From CAVQMC01 sp963713505 (lineage in GTDB: Bacteria > Bacteroidota > Ignavibacteria > Ignavibacteriales > Ignavibacteriaceae), in assembly GCA_963713505.1 (NCBI GenBank), contig CAVQMC010000022.1, positions 62,001-126,000 of the forward strand: a stretch of DNA of 64,000 bases. Direction: 5' to 3'. Both the position numbers and the translations under genes were made by a program. The notes beneath the pieces are model-generated. The model did not search any database. It was not told where the DNA came from and saw nothing but the letters and a program-made list of their open reading frames with translations. Of the stretch, positions 1 through 9,848 are shown in pieces (within the stretch, counting starts at the first letter, position 1; each line of letters starts with the position of its first letter).

Positions 1-1
1 T

Positions 2-1216
2 TATTTATTTTATATGCCGAGCGGAGGAGGAAATTTTTGTGCGGTATATAATGTTCAAAATTCTATAACAAATCCAACATTGACTGCCGCGGCATATCAA
101 ATTACTTCATTTAATCAAGCACCAAATGCAAAACAGTTAGGAGGAGATATAGCCATTGAGGGAGGCAATTGTATTTTAAGAAATGAACCGGTTTATCAAA
201 ACGGAATACTTTACGCTGTCCATGCAATTCGAAATCACAATAATACAGAGCTTTCCAGTCTGCATCTTCTGGCTGTTGATTTAAATAATAATTTCATTAA
301 AACCGATATGGAAATTGGAGATAATGAACATTACTTTTTTTATCCGGCATTAGCAGTTGATAAAGACAGTAATATTATTATTTCATACAGCCGTTCTTCA
401 GTTAATGAATATGCAGGAGGGTATTTTACTATTATTCCAAATCAATCCGGAATACCCTTAAATAGCACTGATATAAAAAGAGGAAACGCTTATTATTATA
501 TTGATAACGGTACCGGAAGAAATAGATGGGGAGATTACAGCGGTGCATGGATTGATCCTAGCGATAGTTCAAGTTTTTGGATTTGTACAGAATATGTTGA
601 ATCTTTAAATACCTGGGGAACATGGATCGGCGGAGTAAAATATGACCGGACTTTACCTGTAGAGTTAACATCTTTTAATATTGTAAATAAAAATAATAAA
701 GCTGTATTGACTTGGAAAACAGCTTCGGAATTAAATAATTTAGGTTTTGAAATAAACCGGGGAACTGATGCTAATAATTTAAAGAAAGTTGGTTTTGTTG
801 AAGGAGCCGGTACTACAAATAAAAAACAAATTTATACTTATGAGGATAAGAATTTACAAAACGGAACTTATTATTATCAACTAAAACAAATTGATTTAAA
901 TGGTTCGGAAAAAGTATTAGCGCAGACTTCAATTGAAATTAATTCTGTCCCGGGAGATTATTTTCTTTCGCAAAATTATCCAAATCCATTTAATCCGACT
1001 ACTAATATCGGATTTGCGATTTCGGATTTCGGATATGTTTCTCTAAAAGTTTACGATGTATTGGGAAGGGAAGTTAAAACTCTTGTAAATGAAAATAAAA
1101 AACCTGGAGAATATAAAGTAACATTTGACGGAAGTAATCTTCCAAGCGGAGTTTATTTTTATAGTTTGAAAGCTGGGAACTTTTATAAAGTTAGGAAAAT
1201 GCTGTTGATTAAATAA
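2..1216 (+). CDS. T9SS-exported protein, 5'-truncated by window edge (type A sorting domain)
   Basis: The reading frame is open from base 2, so the first ATG at 14 is probably internal and the gene begins outside the window. About 400 residues are visible. The N-terminal 210 residues resemble the body of large secreted proteins of this phylum (a RWGDYSG-like segment near residue 170) but I cannot name a domain. A fibronectin-like linker starting PVELTSF lies near residues 214-305. The last 85 residues form a type A sorting domain with SQNYPNPFNPTTNI, a VYDVLGREV strand and a C-terminal RKMLLIK. Such domains direct proteins from the periplasm through the T9SS to the cell surface. Export route: confident; molecular function: unknown. 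Confidence 0.8.
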   Translation, partial: YLFYMPSGGGNFCAVYNVQNSITNPTLTAAAYQITSFNQAPNAKQLGGDIAIEGGNCILRNEPVYQNGILYAVHAIRNHNNTELSSLHLLAVDLNNNFIKTDMEIGDNEHYFFYPALAVDKDSNIIISYSRSSVNEYAGGYFTIIPNQSGIPLNSTDIKRGNAYYYIDNGTGRNRWGDYSGAWIDPSDSSSFWICTEYVESLNTWGTWIGGVKYDRTLPVELTSFNIVNKNNKAVLTWKTASELNNLGFEINRGTDANNLKKVGFVEGAGTTNKKQIYTYEDKNLQNGTYYYQLKQIDLNGSEKVLAQTSIEINSVPGDYFLSQNYPNPFNPTTNIGFAISDFGYVSLKVYDVLGREVKTLVNENKKPGEYKVTFDGSNLPSGVYFYSLKAGNFYKVRKMLLIK

Positions 1217-1569
1217 TTAGTAAAAGTAATCCTTAAACTCAAAATTAACTCATCCCAACCCTTCTCTTTCAAAAAGAGAAGGGCTTATTTGTAATGATCA
1301 CTTTTCATTTTCAGTCTTGACAAGAAGTTTAATGTAAAGTTTTATTGAAAAGAAAGTCTTTCCCTTATTTTTAAGGGAAAGATTTAGATAGGGTTAAAAG
1401 GGAACCATCTCAAAATTTATAAACACAATCAAAACAACCCCGCCATATTGACAATCTTAAAATTAAATATTAGCTTAAAAATAAAAATATTATTCTGGGG
1501 GTAGTTATTGTTTAATTTTTACTTTTATTCTTCAAAGACAAACCTGCCATATTATTACAGAGGTAAACT
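1217..1569. other. Intergenic stretch with two strong hairpins
   Basis: No gene is visible. Besides the hairpin at 1259-1283 there is a second near-perfect stem at about 1358-1381 (CTTTCCCTTA pairing with TAAGGGAAAG). Both have an arm of the AGGGAAAG/AGAGAAGGG kind, so they look like members of a dispersed palindromic intergenic family. A weak Shine-Dalgarno (AGAGG) precedes the ATG at 1570. Confidence 0.5.
1259..1283 (+). terminator. Hairpin downstream of the first T9SS gene
   Basis: An 11-bp perfect stem (CCCTTCTCTTT pairing with AAAGAGAAGGG, 3-nt loop) sits 43 bp after the stop codon. Only a weak U-rich tail follows, so it may be a processing or terminator hairpin. Confidence 0.45.
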
Positions 1570-4082
1570 ATGTTAAGTTTTAGAATAGCATTTATTGCTT
1601 TATTCTGTTTTGTATTATTCAATTCATTTACAAATGCTCAAATAGATACTACTAAAGAAAAACCCACACAATATAGAAGAGGAATTCCTCTTCAGCCCGG
1701 ATATCAAAGTTATGAACAGAAATATGAAGGAAAAGAACTTCTTAATATTAAAAAAAGATTGTACCCAATAGGTAAAGTAAACAGCGGAACCGGAGTTTGG
1801 ACAGAACTAAGTCCCGGAGTGCCGAGAGTAGATTATCTTGGAATTCATTTTGTAAATCCTGACACAGGCTGGGCATGCGGAGATTTAGGAACAATCATAA
1901 AATCAACAAACGGCGGAAGTCATTGGATAACAGAAGTAACCGGCACATACAACACCGGTATTAAAAGTAAACAGCATAGATGGACAAACAGTAATAGCAA
2001 GCGGTTTTAGCGGATTAATACTTCGTTCAACAGACGGCGGAGACAGCTGGACACAGATAACAAGCGGAGTAACTGGAGACTTGTGGGGACTCCAGATGAT
2101 AAACGATACACTTGGCTGGGCCTGCGGAACAAACAACTCACTGATAAAAACCACAGACGGCGGACAGACCTGGCAAACAGTGACAACTCCCGGATATAGC
2201 TCTGATTATTGGTGGATAGATTTTATGGATGAGGAATATGGTTTTTTAGCATGCAACAATGGAATTGTATTGAAAACAATTGATGGTGGAAATACATGGC
2301 AGCAAATTCAAGCAGGTGCCGGTTCTGATTTATTTTCAGTTGATATCATTGATAGTCTGCATATTGCTACAGCAGGTGTAGGCGGAAGAATGAATTATAG
2401 TTCTGACGGTGGAAATAACTGGGTACAACATGATAATATGGCATATTATCCAGCAATTAATTGTATAAAATTTGTCAATGCCGATACCGGTTATGTAGTA
2501 GGAGATGATTATGGATTAAGAAAAACAACAAACAGAGGAAATAGCTGGTTTGTACCGGGATTTAATGACATAGGAGAATATGAGATAGATTTACATGCAG
2601 ATGGTTATGGTTTTGCTGCCGGAACAAGCTTAAGATTAGACAAAACAATTAATGGCTTTGATAATTGGCAGAGACTAATTATGAATGACAATTTTGTTGA
2701 TGTTGATTTTATAAATGATCAAGTAGGATATATTGTAGGAACAACATATACAGGCTGGCCATTCTTAAAAACCACGGATGGAGGAGAAAATTGGTTTACT
2801 GTTCCAAATTATCCAGATAGTATAATGGGAACCTTGTCAACTGTTTATTTTATTGATAGTCTTCACGGGTTTTTAGGCGGAGCAACATTGATATACACAA
2901 CTGACGGAGGAGAAACCTGGACAGAAGCTAATGGAATAACAAACGGTATTTCAAAAATATTTTTCATCAATAATCAAACAGGCTGGGCGGCTGGTGAGCA
3001 AAGAATATTTAAGACAACGGATGGAGGAATTAATTGGAATGAGCAAGCCAATAGTATCACTGATAGCTTTACAAGTTTATATTTCAAAGATTCCTTAAAT
3101 GGTTGGGCGACAAATCGTTATTTATGGCAAACAACAGATGGAGGGAATAATTGGATTGAAAGAACAGACCTTCCAAGCTACTTATTTTCAAAAGATATTT
3201 ATTTTATTGACTCGGTAGGATTTGTAACAAATTTACTTGAACTAGAAAAAACAACTGATGCTGGTAATAATTGGTTCACACAATTTAATTCAACATATAT
3301 AATAAGAACTCTTGGTTGGTTGACAAATAAACATGGATTTATAATAGGGGACGGGGTTTATGAGACAGAAGATACAGGGGAAACCTGGAATGAAATAATA
3401 AGCTTAAGAAATATTGGGTTAATAAGAATCAATAATCCATATCCATATGTTGGTTATGCAGTTGGATATAATGGATTAATTTATAATTACATTGATACTA
3501 CTTATACACCAGTCGAACTCACAAATTTTGTTGCCAACCAAACGAATAATAATATTAAACTTAGTTGGGCTACAGTTTCAGAAACTAACAATAAAGGTTT
3601 TGAAATTGAAAGACAAGATGTCAGTCGTCAGTTGTCAGTAGGCAATTGGAAGAAGATTGGATATGTTCAAGGTAAGGGGACAACAACTGAACCACAATCT
3701 TATTCATTTAATGATAAAGACATAACAAATGGAAAATATAAATATAGAATAAAGCAGATTGATTTTAACGGAACTTATAAATATTCGAAAGAAATTGAAA
3801 TAAATATTAGTATTCCGTTAAAATTTTCATTAAGCCAGAATTATCCAAACCCTTTCAATCCAAGTACTAATATCGGTTTTACGATTCCGGATTTCGGATT
3901 TGTTACATTGAAGATTTATGATGTTTTGGGAAGAGAAGTTAAAATTACTTGTAAATGAAAATAAGAAACCGGGAGAATATAAAGTAAAATTTGATGCTTC
4001 AAATTTAGCTTCCGGGTTATATATCTATACGCTTAAAGCCGGAAATTTTATTTCATCTAAAAAAATGATTCTTTTAAGATAA
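1570..4082 (+). CDS. YCF48/BNR-repeat propeller protein with T9SS sorting domain (two frameshifts)
   Basis: Reconstructed length is about 836 residues. Signal peptide of about 23 residues (ending TNAQ), then a chain of at least eleven blades, each about 40-50 residues and each carrying a TTDGGxTW-type motif as in YCF48/photosynthesis-system-II-assembly-like and BNR propellers. A PVELTNF linker and a C-terminal NYPNPFNPST sorting domain follow, so the product is predicted to be a surface-exposed beta-propeller. Reading goes frame 1 (1570-about 1957), frame 2 (to about 3943) and frame 3 (to the stop at 4080-4082). The first break lies at AACACCGGTA, 1951-1960; the second at an A4 run, 3941-3944. 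Both are one-base insertions and the family sequence continues intact across them. Codon use is more G+C-rich at 1890-2190 than in the rest. The true ligand or function is unknown. Confidence 0.8.
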
Positions 4083-4104
4083 TTGAAATGCAAAGTTTAT
4101 TTTT

Positions 4105-4170
4105 AAAATCTTAGTGAATCTAAGTGATTTTATTGTCTAAGTGGTAAAACGAAGCAAGGACACTAAGCAG
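4105..4170. repeat. CTTAGTG/CTAAGTG word cluster (dispersed intergenic repeat type)
   Basis: Between two convergent genes the words CTTAGTG (4110), CTAAGTG (4120), CTAAGTG (4137) and the reverse complement CACTAAG (4161) occur within 60 bp. Similar wording (CTTTGCG, CTTAGCG, CTTTTCGG) is found at 62872-62900. This resembles short word-repeat intergenic elements common in the group; I cannot assign a function. Confidence 0.4.
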
Positions 4171-4194
4171 CAATAAAAAATTTTTTCGTTAATT

Positions 4195-5061
4195 TTATTT
4201 CTTAGAATTTAAGAATTCATAAACCGAAGCAAAATCCAGATCCGCAAATCCTTTTCTTTTAGCAATTGCAAAAATTTCTTTCGCGGCATTTACAGTCGGC
4301 ATTGGGACATTATTTTCATATCCTGTTATAGAAGCTAATTCCAAATCTTTCTGCATCCATTGAAGAGGGAAGTCAGGTTCATATTTATTGGTTTCCATTT
4401 TATTTCTTTTATAAGATAAAAACGGCGGAGCGGCAATTCCGCCAATCATTATATCAAAGATTTTTTCCTTTTTAATTCCCAACGATTCACCTAAAGTCAC
4501 TGCTTCGGAAAAAGCAACCATATTTACGCCAAGCATTAAATTGAATATCATTTTAATTGAAGTTCCTGCGCCGACCTCTCCCATATGATTTATTGCTTTT
4601 CCCATTATTTTCATCAGCGGTTCAACTTCTTTTAAGTCTTTTTCATCGCCGCCGACAAAAAACACAAGCTCACCTTTTTCTGCCGGCATTCTTGTTCCGC
4701 CGACCGGAGCATCCATAAATCTGATTTCATTTTCTTTAGCTTTATTATGCATTTCTTTTGAAAAAGTCGGATTTACAGTACTGCAGTCAACCCATAATGC
4801 ATTTTTCTTTAATGAAGATAGAAATCCATCTTTTCCCAATGCTGTATTTTCTACTGCAATTGGATCACCGAGCATTGTAATTAAAATATCTGCATCTTTT
4901 GCAGCTTCCGCGGGAGCTTCCGCTAATTTTGCCCCTGCTTTTACTAAAGAATTTGCTTTGGATTTTGTTCTATTGTAAACCGTTAAATCATAATTATTTT
5001 TTAAAAGATTCATTGCCATGCTGCTTCCCATAATTCCTAATCCAATAAATCCTATTTTCAT
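4195..5061 (-). CDS. NAD(P)-dependent beta-hydroxyacid dehydrogenase (3-hydroxyisobutyrate dehydrogenase family)
   Basis: 288 residues, the usual length for the family. N-terminal Rossmann dinucleotide-binding motif GLGIMG at residues 7-12, the family signature DAPVGGT near residue 117, and the catalytic lysine in GAGTSIKM near residue 169, followed by the all-helical C-terminal domain. Members oxidise beta-hydroxyacids or reduce small aldehydes such as glyoxylate or succinic semialdehyde; the substrate cannot be told from sequence. A Shine-Dalgarno GGAGGAA lies just upstream of the ATG. It is divergent from the TetR gene with 231 bp between, so it may share that regulatory region. Cytosolic. 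Confidence 0.9.
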   Translation of the reverse strand: MKIGFIGLGIMGSSMAMNLLKNNYDLTVYNRTKSKANSLVKAGAKLAEAPAEAAKDADILITMLGDPIAVENTALGKDGFLSSLKKNALWVDCSTVNPTFSKEMHNKAKENEIRFMDAPVGGTRMPAEKGELVFFVGGDEKDLKEVEPLMKIMGKAINHMGEVGAGTSIKMIFNLMLGVNMVAFSEAVTLGESLGIKKEKIFDIMIGGIAAPPFLSYKRNKMETNKYEPDFPLQWMQKDLELASITGYENNVPMPTVNAAKEIFAIAKRKGFADLDFASVYEFLNSKK

Positions 5062-5258
5062 TTTTCCTCCGTAATTTCATTAAATAATTATTTAATCAAA
5101 TTTATACAAAATGTTTTTGTGTACTTATGATTTTTAGCAATTTCGAAAGGATCAAAAGTTTAATCAATAAAAATTAACTTTGTCATAAGCCACACCAATA
5201 TTAATTTTAAAAATTTTTAATATGAAATACTTGCCCTTTAAATATTTAAGTTTTATGT

Positions 5259-5278
5259 TTGAACGAACGGTCAGTCAA
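5259..5278. promoter_or_regulatory. Probable TetR-family operator
   Basis: A 20-bp imperfect palindrome (TTGAACGAAC then GGTCAGTCAA, 7 of 10 positions symmetric) ends 14 bp before the ATG of the TetR gene. GxxCGxxCGGTCxGTC-type palindromes are typical operators for this family. Position suggests autoregulation of the TetR-led operon. Confidence 0.55.
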
Positions 5279-5292
5279 AATATAGAATTAAT

Positions 5293-5895
5293 ATGTCACC
5301 AAGGACAAAAGAACAATTTGAAGAAATAAGAAAAGAAAGCAGAAAACAAATATTAGATGCTGCTTTGGAATTATTTGCTGAAAACGGATATCATGCAACT
5401 TCAATCTCTCAAATTGCATTAAAGGCAAAAATATCTAAAGGTTTAATGTACAATTATTTCAAGAATAAAGAAGATCTGCTTTTTAATGTAATTCAAAATG
5501 GTGTTGAAATTCTTTTTGAATTAACACCTTCTTTCCGGGAAAATAAACCGCCGGAGAAACAATTAGAAGATATTATTAGATTATCGTCCCATCATTTAAA
5601 AGAAAATACCGAATTCTGGAATTTGTATATGTCTTTAATCCTTCAGCATGATGTAAGAAAAAAAGTTAGCAACCTTTTAGAAAAGATTAGAATAGAATTA
5701 GTGAATGCAATTTCGGAGTTATTAAAGCAAATGGGTTCGGAAAATCCTTCCATCGATGCATTCACTTTGGGAACACAGCTTGACGGAATAGGCTTGAATT
5801 ATGTTGCTGCACCTGATTCATTTCCTTTGGATGAAATAACTGATAACCTTGTAAAAATGTATTGTAAAAAAGAAAACAAAAGGAAGAAAAAATGA
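5293..5895 (+). CDS. TetR/AcrR family transcriptional regulator
   Basis: 200 residues. The N-terminal helix-turn-helix (about residues 16-62: LDAALELFAENGYHATSIS, then ISKGLMYNYFKNKEDLL) is a textbook TetR DNA-binding domain; the C-terminal ligand domain is divergent as usual. It is the first gene of an operon; its TGA overlaps the ATG of the LolA-like gene by 4 nt. A palindrome immediately upstream of the start (5259-5278) is the likely operator, so it probably represses its own operon until an unknown ligand binds. No clear Shine-Dalgarno is seen before the ATG at 5293. Confidence 0.92.
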   Translation: MSPRTKEQFEEIRKESRKQILDAALELFAENGYHATSISQIALKAKISKGLMYNYFKNKEDLLFNVIQNGVEILFELTPSFRENKPPEKQLEDIIRLSSHHLKENTEFWNLYMSLILQHDVRKKVSNLLEKIRIELVNAISELLKQMGSENPSIDAFTLGTQLDGIGLNYVAAPDSFPLDEITDNLVKMYCKKENKRKKK

Positions 5896-6644
5896 AATTT
5901 AAGTTCGTATTCTTTTTGATTATTAATTTCCTTTTAATCAATAAAATTATATACCCTCAAGATGCAGCCGAAATTGTAAAAAAAGCAGACCGGCATATGA
6001 GAGCAAACAGCAGCTATTCCGAAATGAAAATGACAATTATTAAACCGGAATGGTCGCGGACAATGGGAATGAAAATCTGGGCCCTCGAACCGAATTATAC
6101 TCTAATTTATATAACAGAACCGGCTAGGGATAAAGGGTCCGTTACTTTAAAAAGAAATACCGAAGTATGGAACTGGATTCCTGCCGCACAAAAAATAATA
6201 AAAATTCCTCCTTCAATGATGCTGCAATCCTGGATGGGTTCGGACTTTACAAATGATGACCTTGTAAAGGAATCTTCGATTGTTCAGGATTATACTCATA
6301 CTCTGCTTGATACTGAAAAATTAGGAGATTATGAATGCTGGAAAATAGAATTAAAACCAAAACCGGAAGCAGGTGTTGTTTGGGATAAAATAATTATGTG
6401 GATAACTAAAGATAATTACCTGGAAAAAAAAGCTGATTATTATGATGAATCGGGCGATATTGTAAAAACATTTACTGGTTCCGAACCGAAAAAAATGGAT
6501 GACAGAGTTGTTTTTTCACATTGGGAAATGGTTCCTAATGATAAACCCGGACACAAAACAATTTTGCAGTATGATAAAATTGATTTTAACATAAACATAA
6601 ACCAATCTTTTTTCTCAGAACAAAATATGAAAAGAGTTAGGTAA
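5892..6644 (+). CDS. Outer membrane lipoprotein-sorting protein (LolA-like, periplasmic)
   Basis: 250 residues with a signal peptide of about 23 residues (hydrophobic FKFVFFLIINFLLINKIIY then PQ). The mature part resembles the LolA/LolB-like lipoprotein-sorting fold (YSEMKMTIIKPEW, then EVWNWIPAAQKIIKIPPSMM). Proteins of this type are commonly coupled to FtsX-type ABC transporters and carry a lipid or lipoprotein across the periplasm. It overlaps the TetR gene by 4 nt and is followed 4 bp later by a permease gene. The exact cargo is not known; a general LolA cannot be assumed because the operon is under a dedicated TetR regulator. Confidence 0.8.
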   Translation: MKFKFVFFLIINFLLINKIIYPQDAAEIVKKADRHMRANSSYSEMKMTIIKPEWSRTMGMKIWALEPNYTLIYITEPARDKGSVTLKRNTEVWNWIPAAQKIIKIPPSMMLQSWMGSDFTNDDLVKESSIVQDYTHTLLDTEKLGDYECWKIELKPKPEAGVVWDKIIMWITKDNYLEKKADYYDESGDIVKTFTGSEPKKMDDRVVFSHWEMVPNDKPGHKTILQYDKIDFNININQSFFSEQNMKRVR

Positions 6645-6648
6645 AATT

Positions 6649-7876
6649 ATGGGAACTTACTTTGAATTAGCCTGGCGTAATTTGTGGAGAAATAAAAAAC
6701 GTACCTTGATTGCTGCCGCATCTGTTTTCTTTGCGGTTTTATTGGCATTAATTATGCGCTCGATGCAGCAGGGCACTTACAATTATATGATTAATTCTTC
6801 AGTTAGTTTATCGACAGGTTATCTGCAAGTACATGCTAAAGGATTTTGGGATAAAAGATCTTTAGATAAAAGCATGGAATATTCAAAACAAAAAACCCAA
6901 GAAATTAAAAATATTCCGCATGTTACAAATGTCCTTCCAAGATTGGAATCATATACTTTAATCTCTTATGGAAAAAGTACAAAAGTTACACCTGTAATAG
7001 GTATCGATCCTGAAAAAGAAAACAGCATGACACACCTAAAAGAAAAATTAATAAAAGGCTCTTATCTCACTGATTCATCAAACGGTATGTTAATATCGCA
7101 GGGTTTGGCTGAAATATTAAAAGTAAGTGTTGGAGATAGTGTTGTATTATATGGACAAGGATATCAAGGTGTTACTGCAGCAGCACAAGTTCCAATAACC
7201 GGAATAGTAAAAATACCAATTCCGGATTTAAATAAAGCTACTGTTTATTTGAGTTTGAATTATGCTCAATGGCTTTTTTCTGCGGCTAGATAGAATAACA
7301 TCTTTATCAGTAATGATTGATAATCAGAAAAACCTGGACCAGGTAACAGATGATGTTAAGAAAATTTATAATAATAGCAGCAAATATGAAGTTATGAAGT
7401 GGTCGGAACTTATGCCGGAGTTGGTTCAATCTATTCAAGTCGATAATGCCGGAGGAATTATAATGCTCGGTATCTTATATATCGTAATCGGTTTCGGAGT
7501 TTTCGGGACTATTATGATGATGACTGCTGAAAGAACCAAAGAATTTGGAATTTTAATTTCAATAGGAATGAAAAAATGGAAACTTGTTTTTGTAACTACT
7601 CTTGAAACAATTTTTATTTCTTTTATCGGAGTTTTAATCGGAGCTGTTATCAGCATCCCAATTTTAGTTTATATGTATTTCAATCCGATTCATCTTACAG
7701 GCGATATAGCAAAAGCATATTTAGCATTTGGGCTGGAACCGATTATGCCTTTTGCAATAAATGCTGGAATGTTTATTGCCCAAATTTGGACTGTTCTCTT
7801 AATAACACTTTTATCGGCTCTTTATCCCTGGTTTTATATTAGAAAACTTGCTGCTATTAAAGCAATAAGAAGTTAA
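6649..7876 (+). CDS. ABC transporter permease, FtsX/LolC-E type, copy 1 (one frameshift)
   Basis: About 408 residues after repair. N-terminal WRNLWRNKKRTLIAAASVF is the classic MacB/LolE-type first transmembrane entry. A periplasmic domain follows, then three C-terminal helices containing the FtsX core (TERTKEFGILISIGMKKWK near residue 300) and an ending with KAIRS. The frame changes from 1 to 2 between 7275 and 7290: a one-base insertion near GCGGCTAGATAG gives a false stop at 7291, while FSAA joins DRITSL in the other frame. Lies 4 bp after the LolA-like gene; forms the transporter with the second permease and the ATPase. Confidence 0.85.
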
Positions 7877-7890
7877 AAGGAGATTTAATA

Positions 7891-9106
7891 ATGCTTATTT
7901 CATTAGCATGGAAAAATGTTTGGAGAAATAAAAAAAGAAGTATTATAATTTTAATTGCTATTGCATTAGGATTATGGAGCGGCTTATTTGCTTCGGCTGC
8001 AATGTACGGTATGTGGGATGCAACGGTTAACTCGGCAATTGATCGCGATCTCGGGCATATTCAAATACACAGCAAAGCATTTGAAAAAGAAAAACTGATT
8101 GGTAATTATATTCACAATGGAAATGAAATTGAAGCAGAAGTTAAAAATATAAAAGGAGTAAAAGCATCTTCAAGCAGAACTCTTATTGAAGGAATGGCAT
8201 CTTCGGCAGAAACTTCATGGGGAGTAGATATAGTTGGAATAAATCCTAATGAAGAAAAAAATGTAACAGATATTGATAATAAAATAATTTCAGGCAATTA
8301 TTTTGAAAACAATAAAAAGAATGAAATTGTTATTAGTCAAAAGTTGGCCGGCAAACTTGGAATAAAATTAAAATCAAAAATGGTATTAAGTTTTCAAGCG
8401 TTGGACGGCAGTTTAATTTATGCAGCATTCAGAGTTACAGGAATTTATAAAACTGAATCTTCAATATTTGATGCTTCTCATGTTTTTGTTACTCAAAAAG
8501 ATTTATACAGAATAATGAACAGCAAACCTATCATTCACGAGATTGCAATAAGAACTGCTTCTATTCAAACATTAAATAATGTATCTGAATAATTTAAAAC
8601 AAAAATTTCCAAATCTCGATGTTCAAAGCTGGGAAACATTAGCTCCGGAATTAAGTCTTTCATATAAATCAATTGAACTGGAATTAAATATATTTTTAGG
8701 AATTATTTTATTCGCTTTGTTATTCGGAATTACAAATACTATGCTTATGTCGGTTATGGATAGAGTAAGAGAACTCGGTGTTTTAATGGCAGTTGGAATG
8801 AAAAGAATCAGAATGTTTATTCTTATAATAATCGAAACAATTTTACTTTCTATTACAGGCGGAATACTCGGAATTATTTGCGGTACTTTGACAATCATAT
8901 ATTTTTCAAATAAAGGAATAGATCTTTCTCTTTTTGCACAAGGATTATCCAGTTTCGGTATTAGCTCAATGCTTTATCCATCTTTACCGTTTTCTACTTA
9001 TCCTACATTAACTTTGATGATAATATTTACGGCAATTTTTTCGGCGATTTATCCGGCGATAAAAGCAATTAGGTTGAATCCGGCCGAAGCAATAAGAACT
9101 TATTAA
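7891..9106 (+). CDS. ABC transporter permease, FtsX/LolC-E type, copy 2 (one frameshift)
   Basis: About 404 residues after repair, with the same architecture as the preceding permease: LAWKNVWRNKKRSIII at the N terminus, a large periplasmic domain, then MDRVRELGVLMAVGMKRIRM and terminal helices ending in LNPAEAIRTY. An AAAGGAGA Shine-Dalgarno precedes the ATG. The frame shifts by one inserted base at about 8570-8585, where a false TAA stops frame 1; frame 2 continues YLNNLKQKFPNLDVQ. Two different FtsX permeases with one ATPase match a LolCDE-like heterodimer. Confidence 0.85.
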
Positions 9107-9130
9107 AAATTTATACTTGGAGTTTGAATA

Positions 9131-9841
9131 ATGGCTTTAATAGAATTATTTGATGTGAAAAAAACTTATAAAGAAACTTCAGTTCCGGTTGAAGCTTTAA
9201 AAGGTGTTAATTTAAAAATAGAAAAAGGTGAATTTACTGCAATTGTCGGTCCTTCCGGTTCAGGTAAAACTACTTTATTAAATATGATCGGCGGACTTGA
9301 TATGCCGACATCGGGAAAAATAATTGTAGATGAAACTGATATTTCAACTTATAAGCCGGATGAATTAATTAATTTCAGATTACACCATATCGGATTTGTT
9401 TTTCAAGCTTACAATTTAATTCCTGTATTAACTGCAAAAGAAAATGTGGAATTCATAATGCTTCTCCAAAATGTATCTAAAAAAGAAAGAGAAGAAAGAG
9501 CAGTTGAATTATTAAAAGCTGTTGAACTTGGCGATCGAATAAACAGCCGTCCCTCCGAACTTTCAGGCGGACAGCAGCAGCGTGTTGCAGTTGCGCGTTC
9601 ATTAGCTTCTAAACCTTCTTTTGTTTTAGCTGATGAACCGACTGCTAATCTGGATTCCCATACGGCAGAAGCACTTTTGGATTTAATGGAAGGATTGAAT
9701 GAAAAATTTAGTATGACATTTGTTTTTTCTACTCACGATGCAAGAGTTATTAAAAGAGCTCACAGAGTTGTTACATTGTTAGACGGTATGATAAAAAATG
9801 ATGAAACACGGAAAACCAAAAACAACCTTATCGAAAAATAA
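9131..9841 (+). CDS. ABC transporter ATP-binding protein (LolD/MacB type)
   Basis: 236 residues, intact. Walker A GPSGSGKTT at residues 40-48, signature LSGGQQQR, Walker B VLADEPTAN, and the switch histidine in STHD. The FVFQAYNLIPVLTAKENVE segment is typical of LolD/MacB/FtsE ATPases that pair with FtsX permeases. It sits 24 bp after permease 2 and energises that transporter on the cytosolic side. The next gene begins 7 bp after its stop. Confidence 0.95.
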   Translation: MALIELFDVKKTYKETSVPVEALKGVNLKIEKGEFTAIVGPSGSGKTTLLNMIGGLDMPTSGKIIVDETDISTYKPDELINFRLHHIGFVFQAYNLIPVLTAKENVEFIMLLQNVSKKEREERAVELLKAVELGDRINSRPSELSGGQQQRVAVARSLASKPSFVLADEPTANLDSHTAEALLDLMEGLNEKFSMTFVFSTHDARVIKRAHRVVTLLDGMIKNDETRKTKNNLIEK

Positions 9842-9848
9842 TTTAATC

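Noticed and set aside
1951..1960. Programmed frameshifting in the propeller gene
   Set aside because: No slippery heptamer plus structure, and the same kind of shift occurs in many unrelated genes, so an assembly error is simpler.
5892..6644. Annotating this gene as lolA
   Set aside because: It is LolA-like, but a dedicated TetR operon and no housekeeping context make a special cargo more likely.
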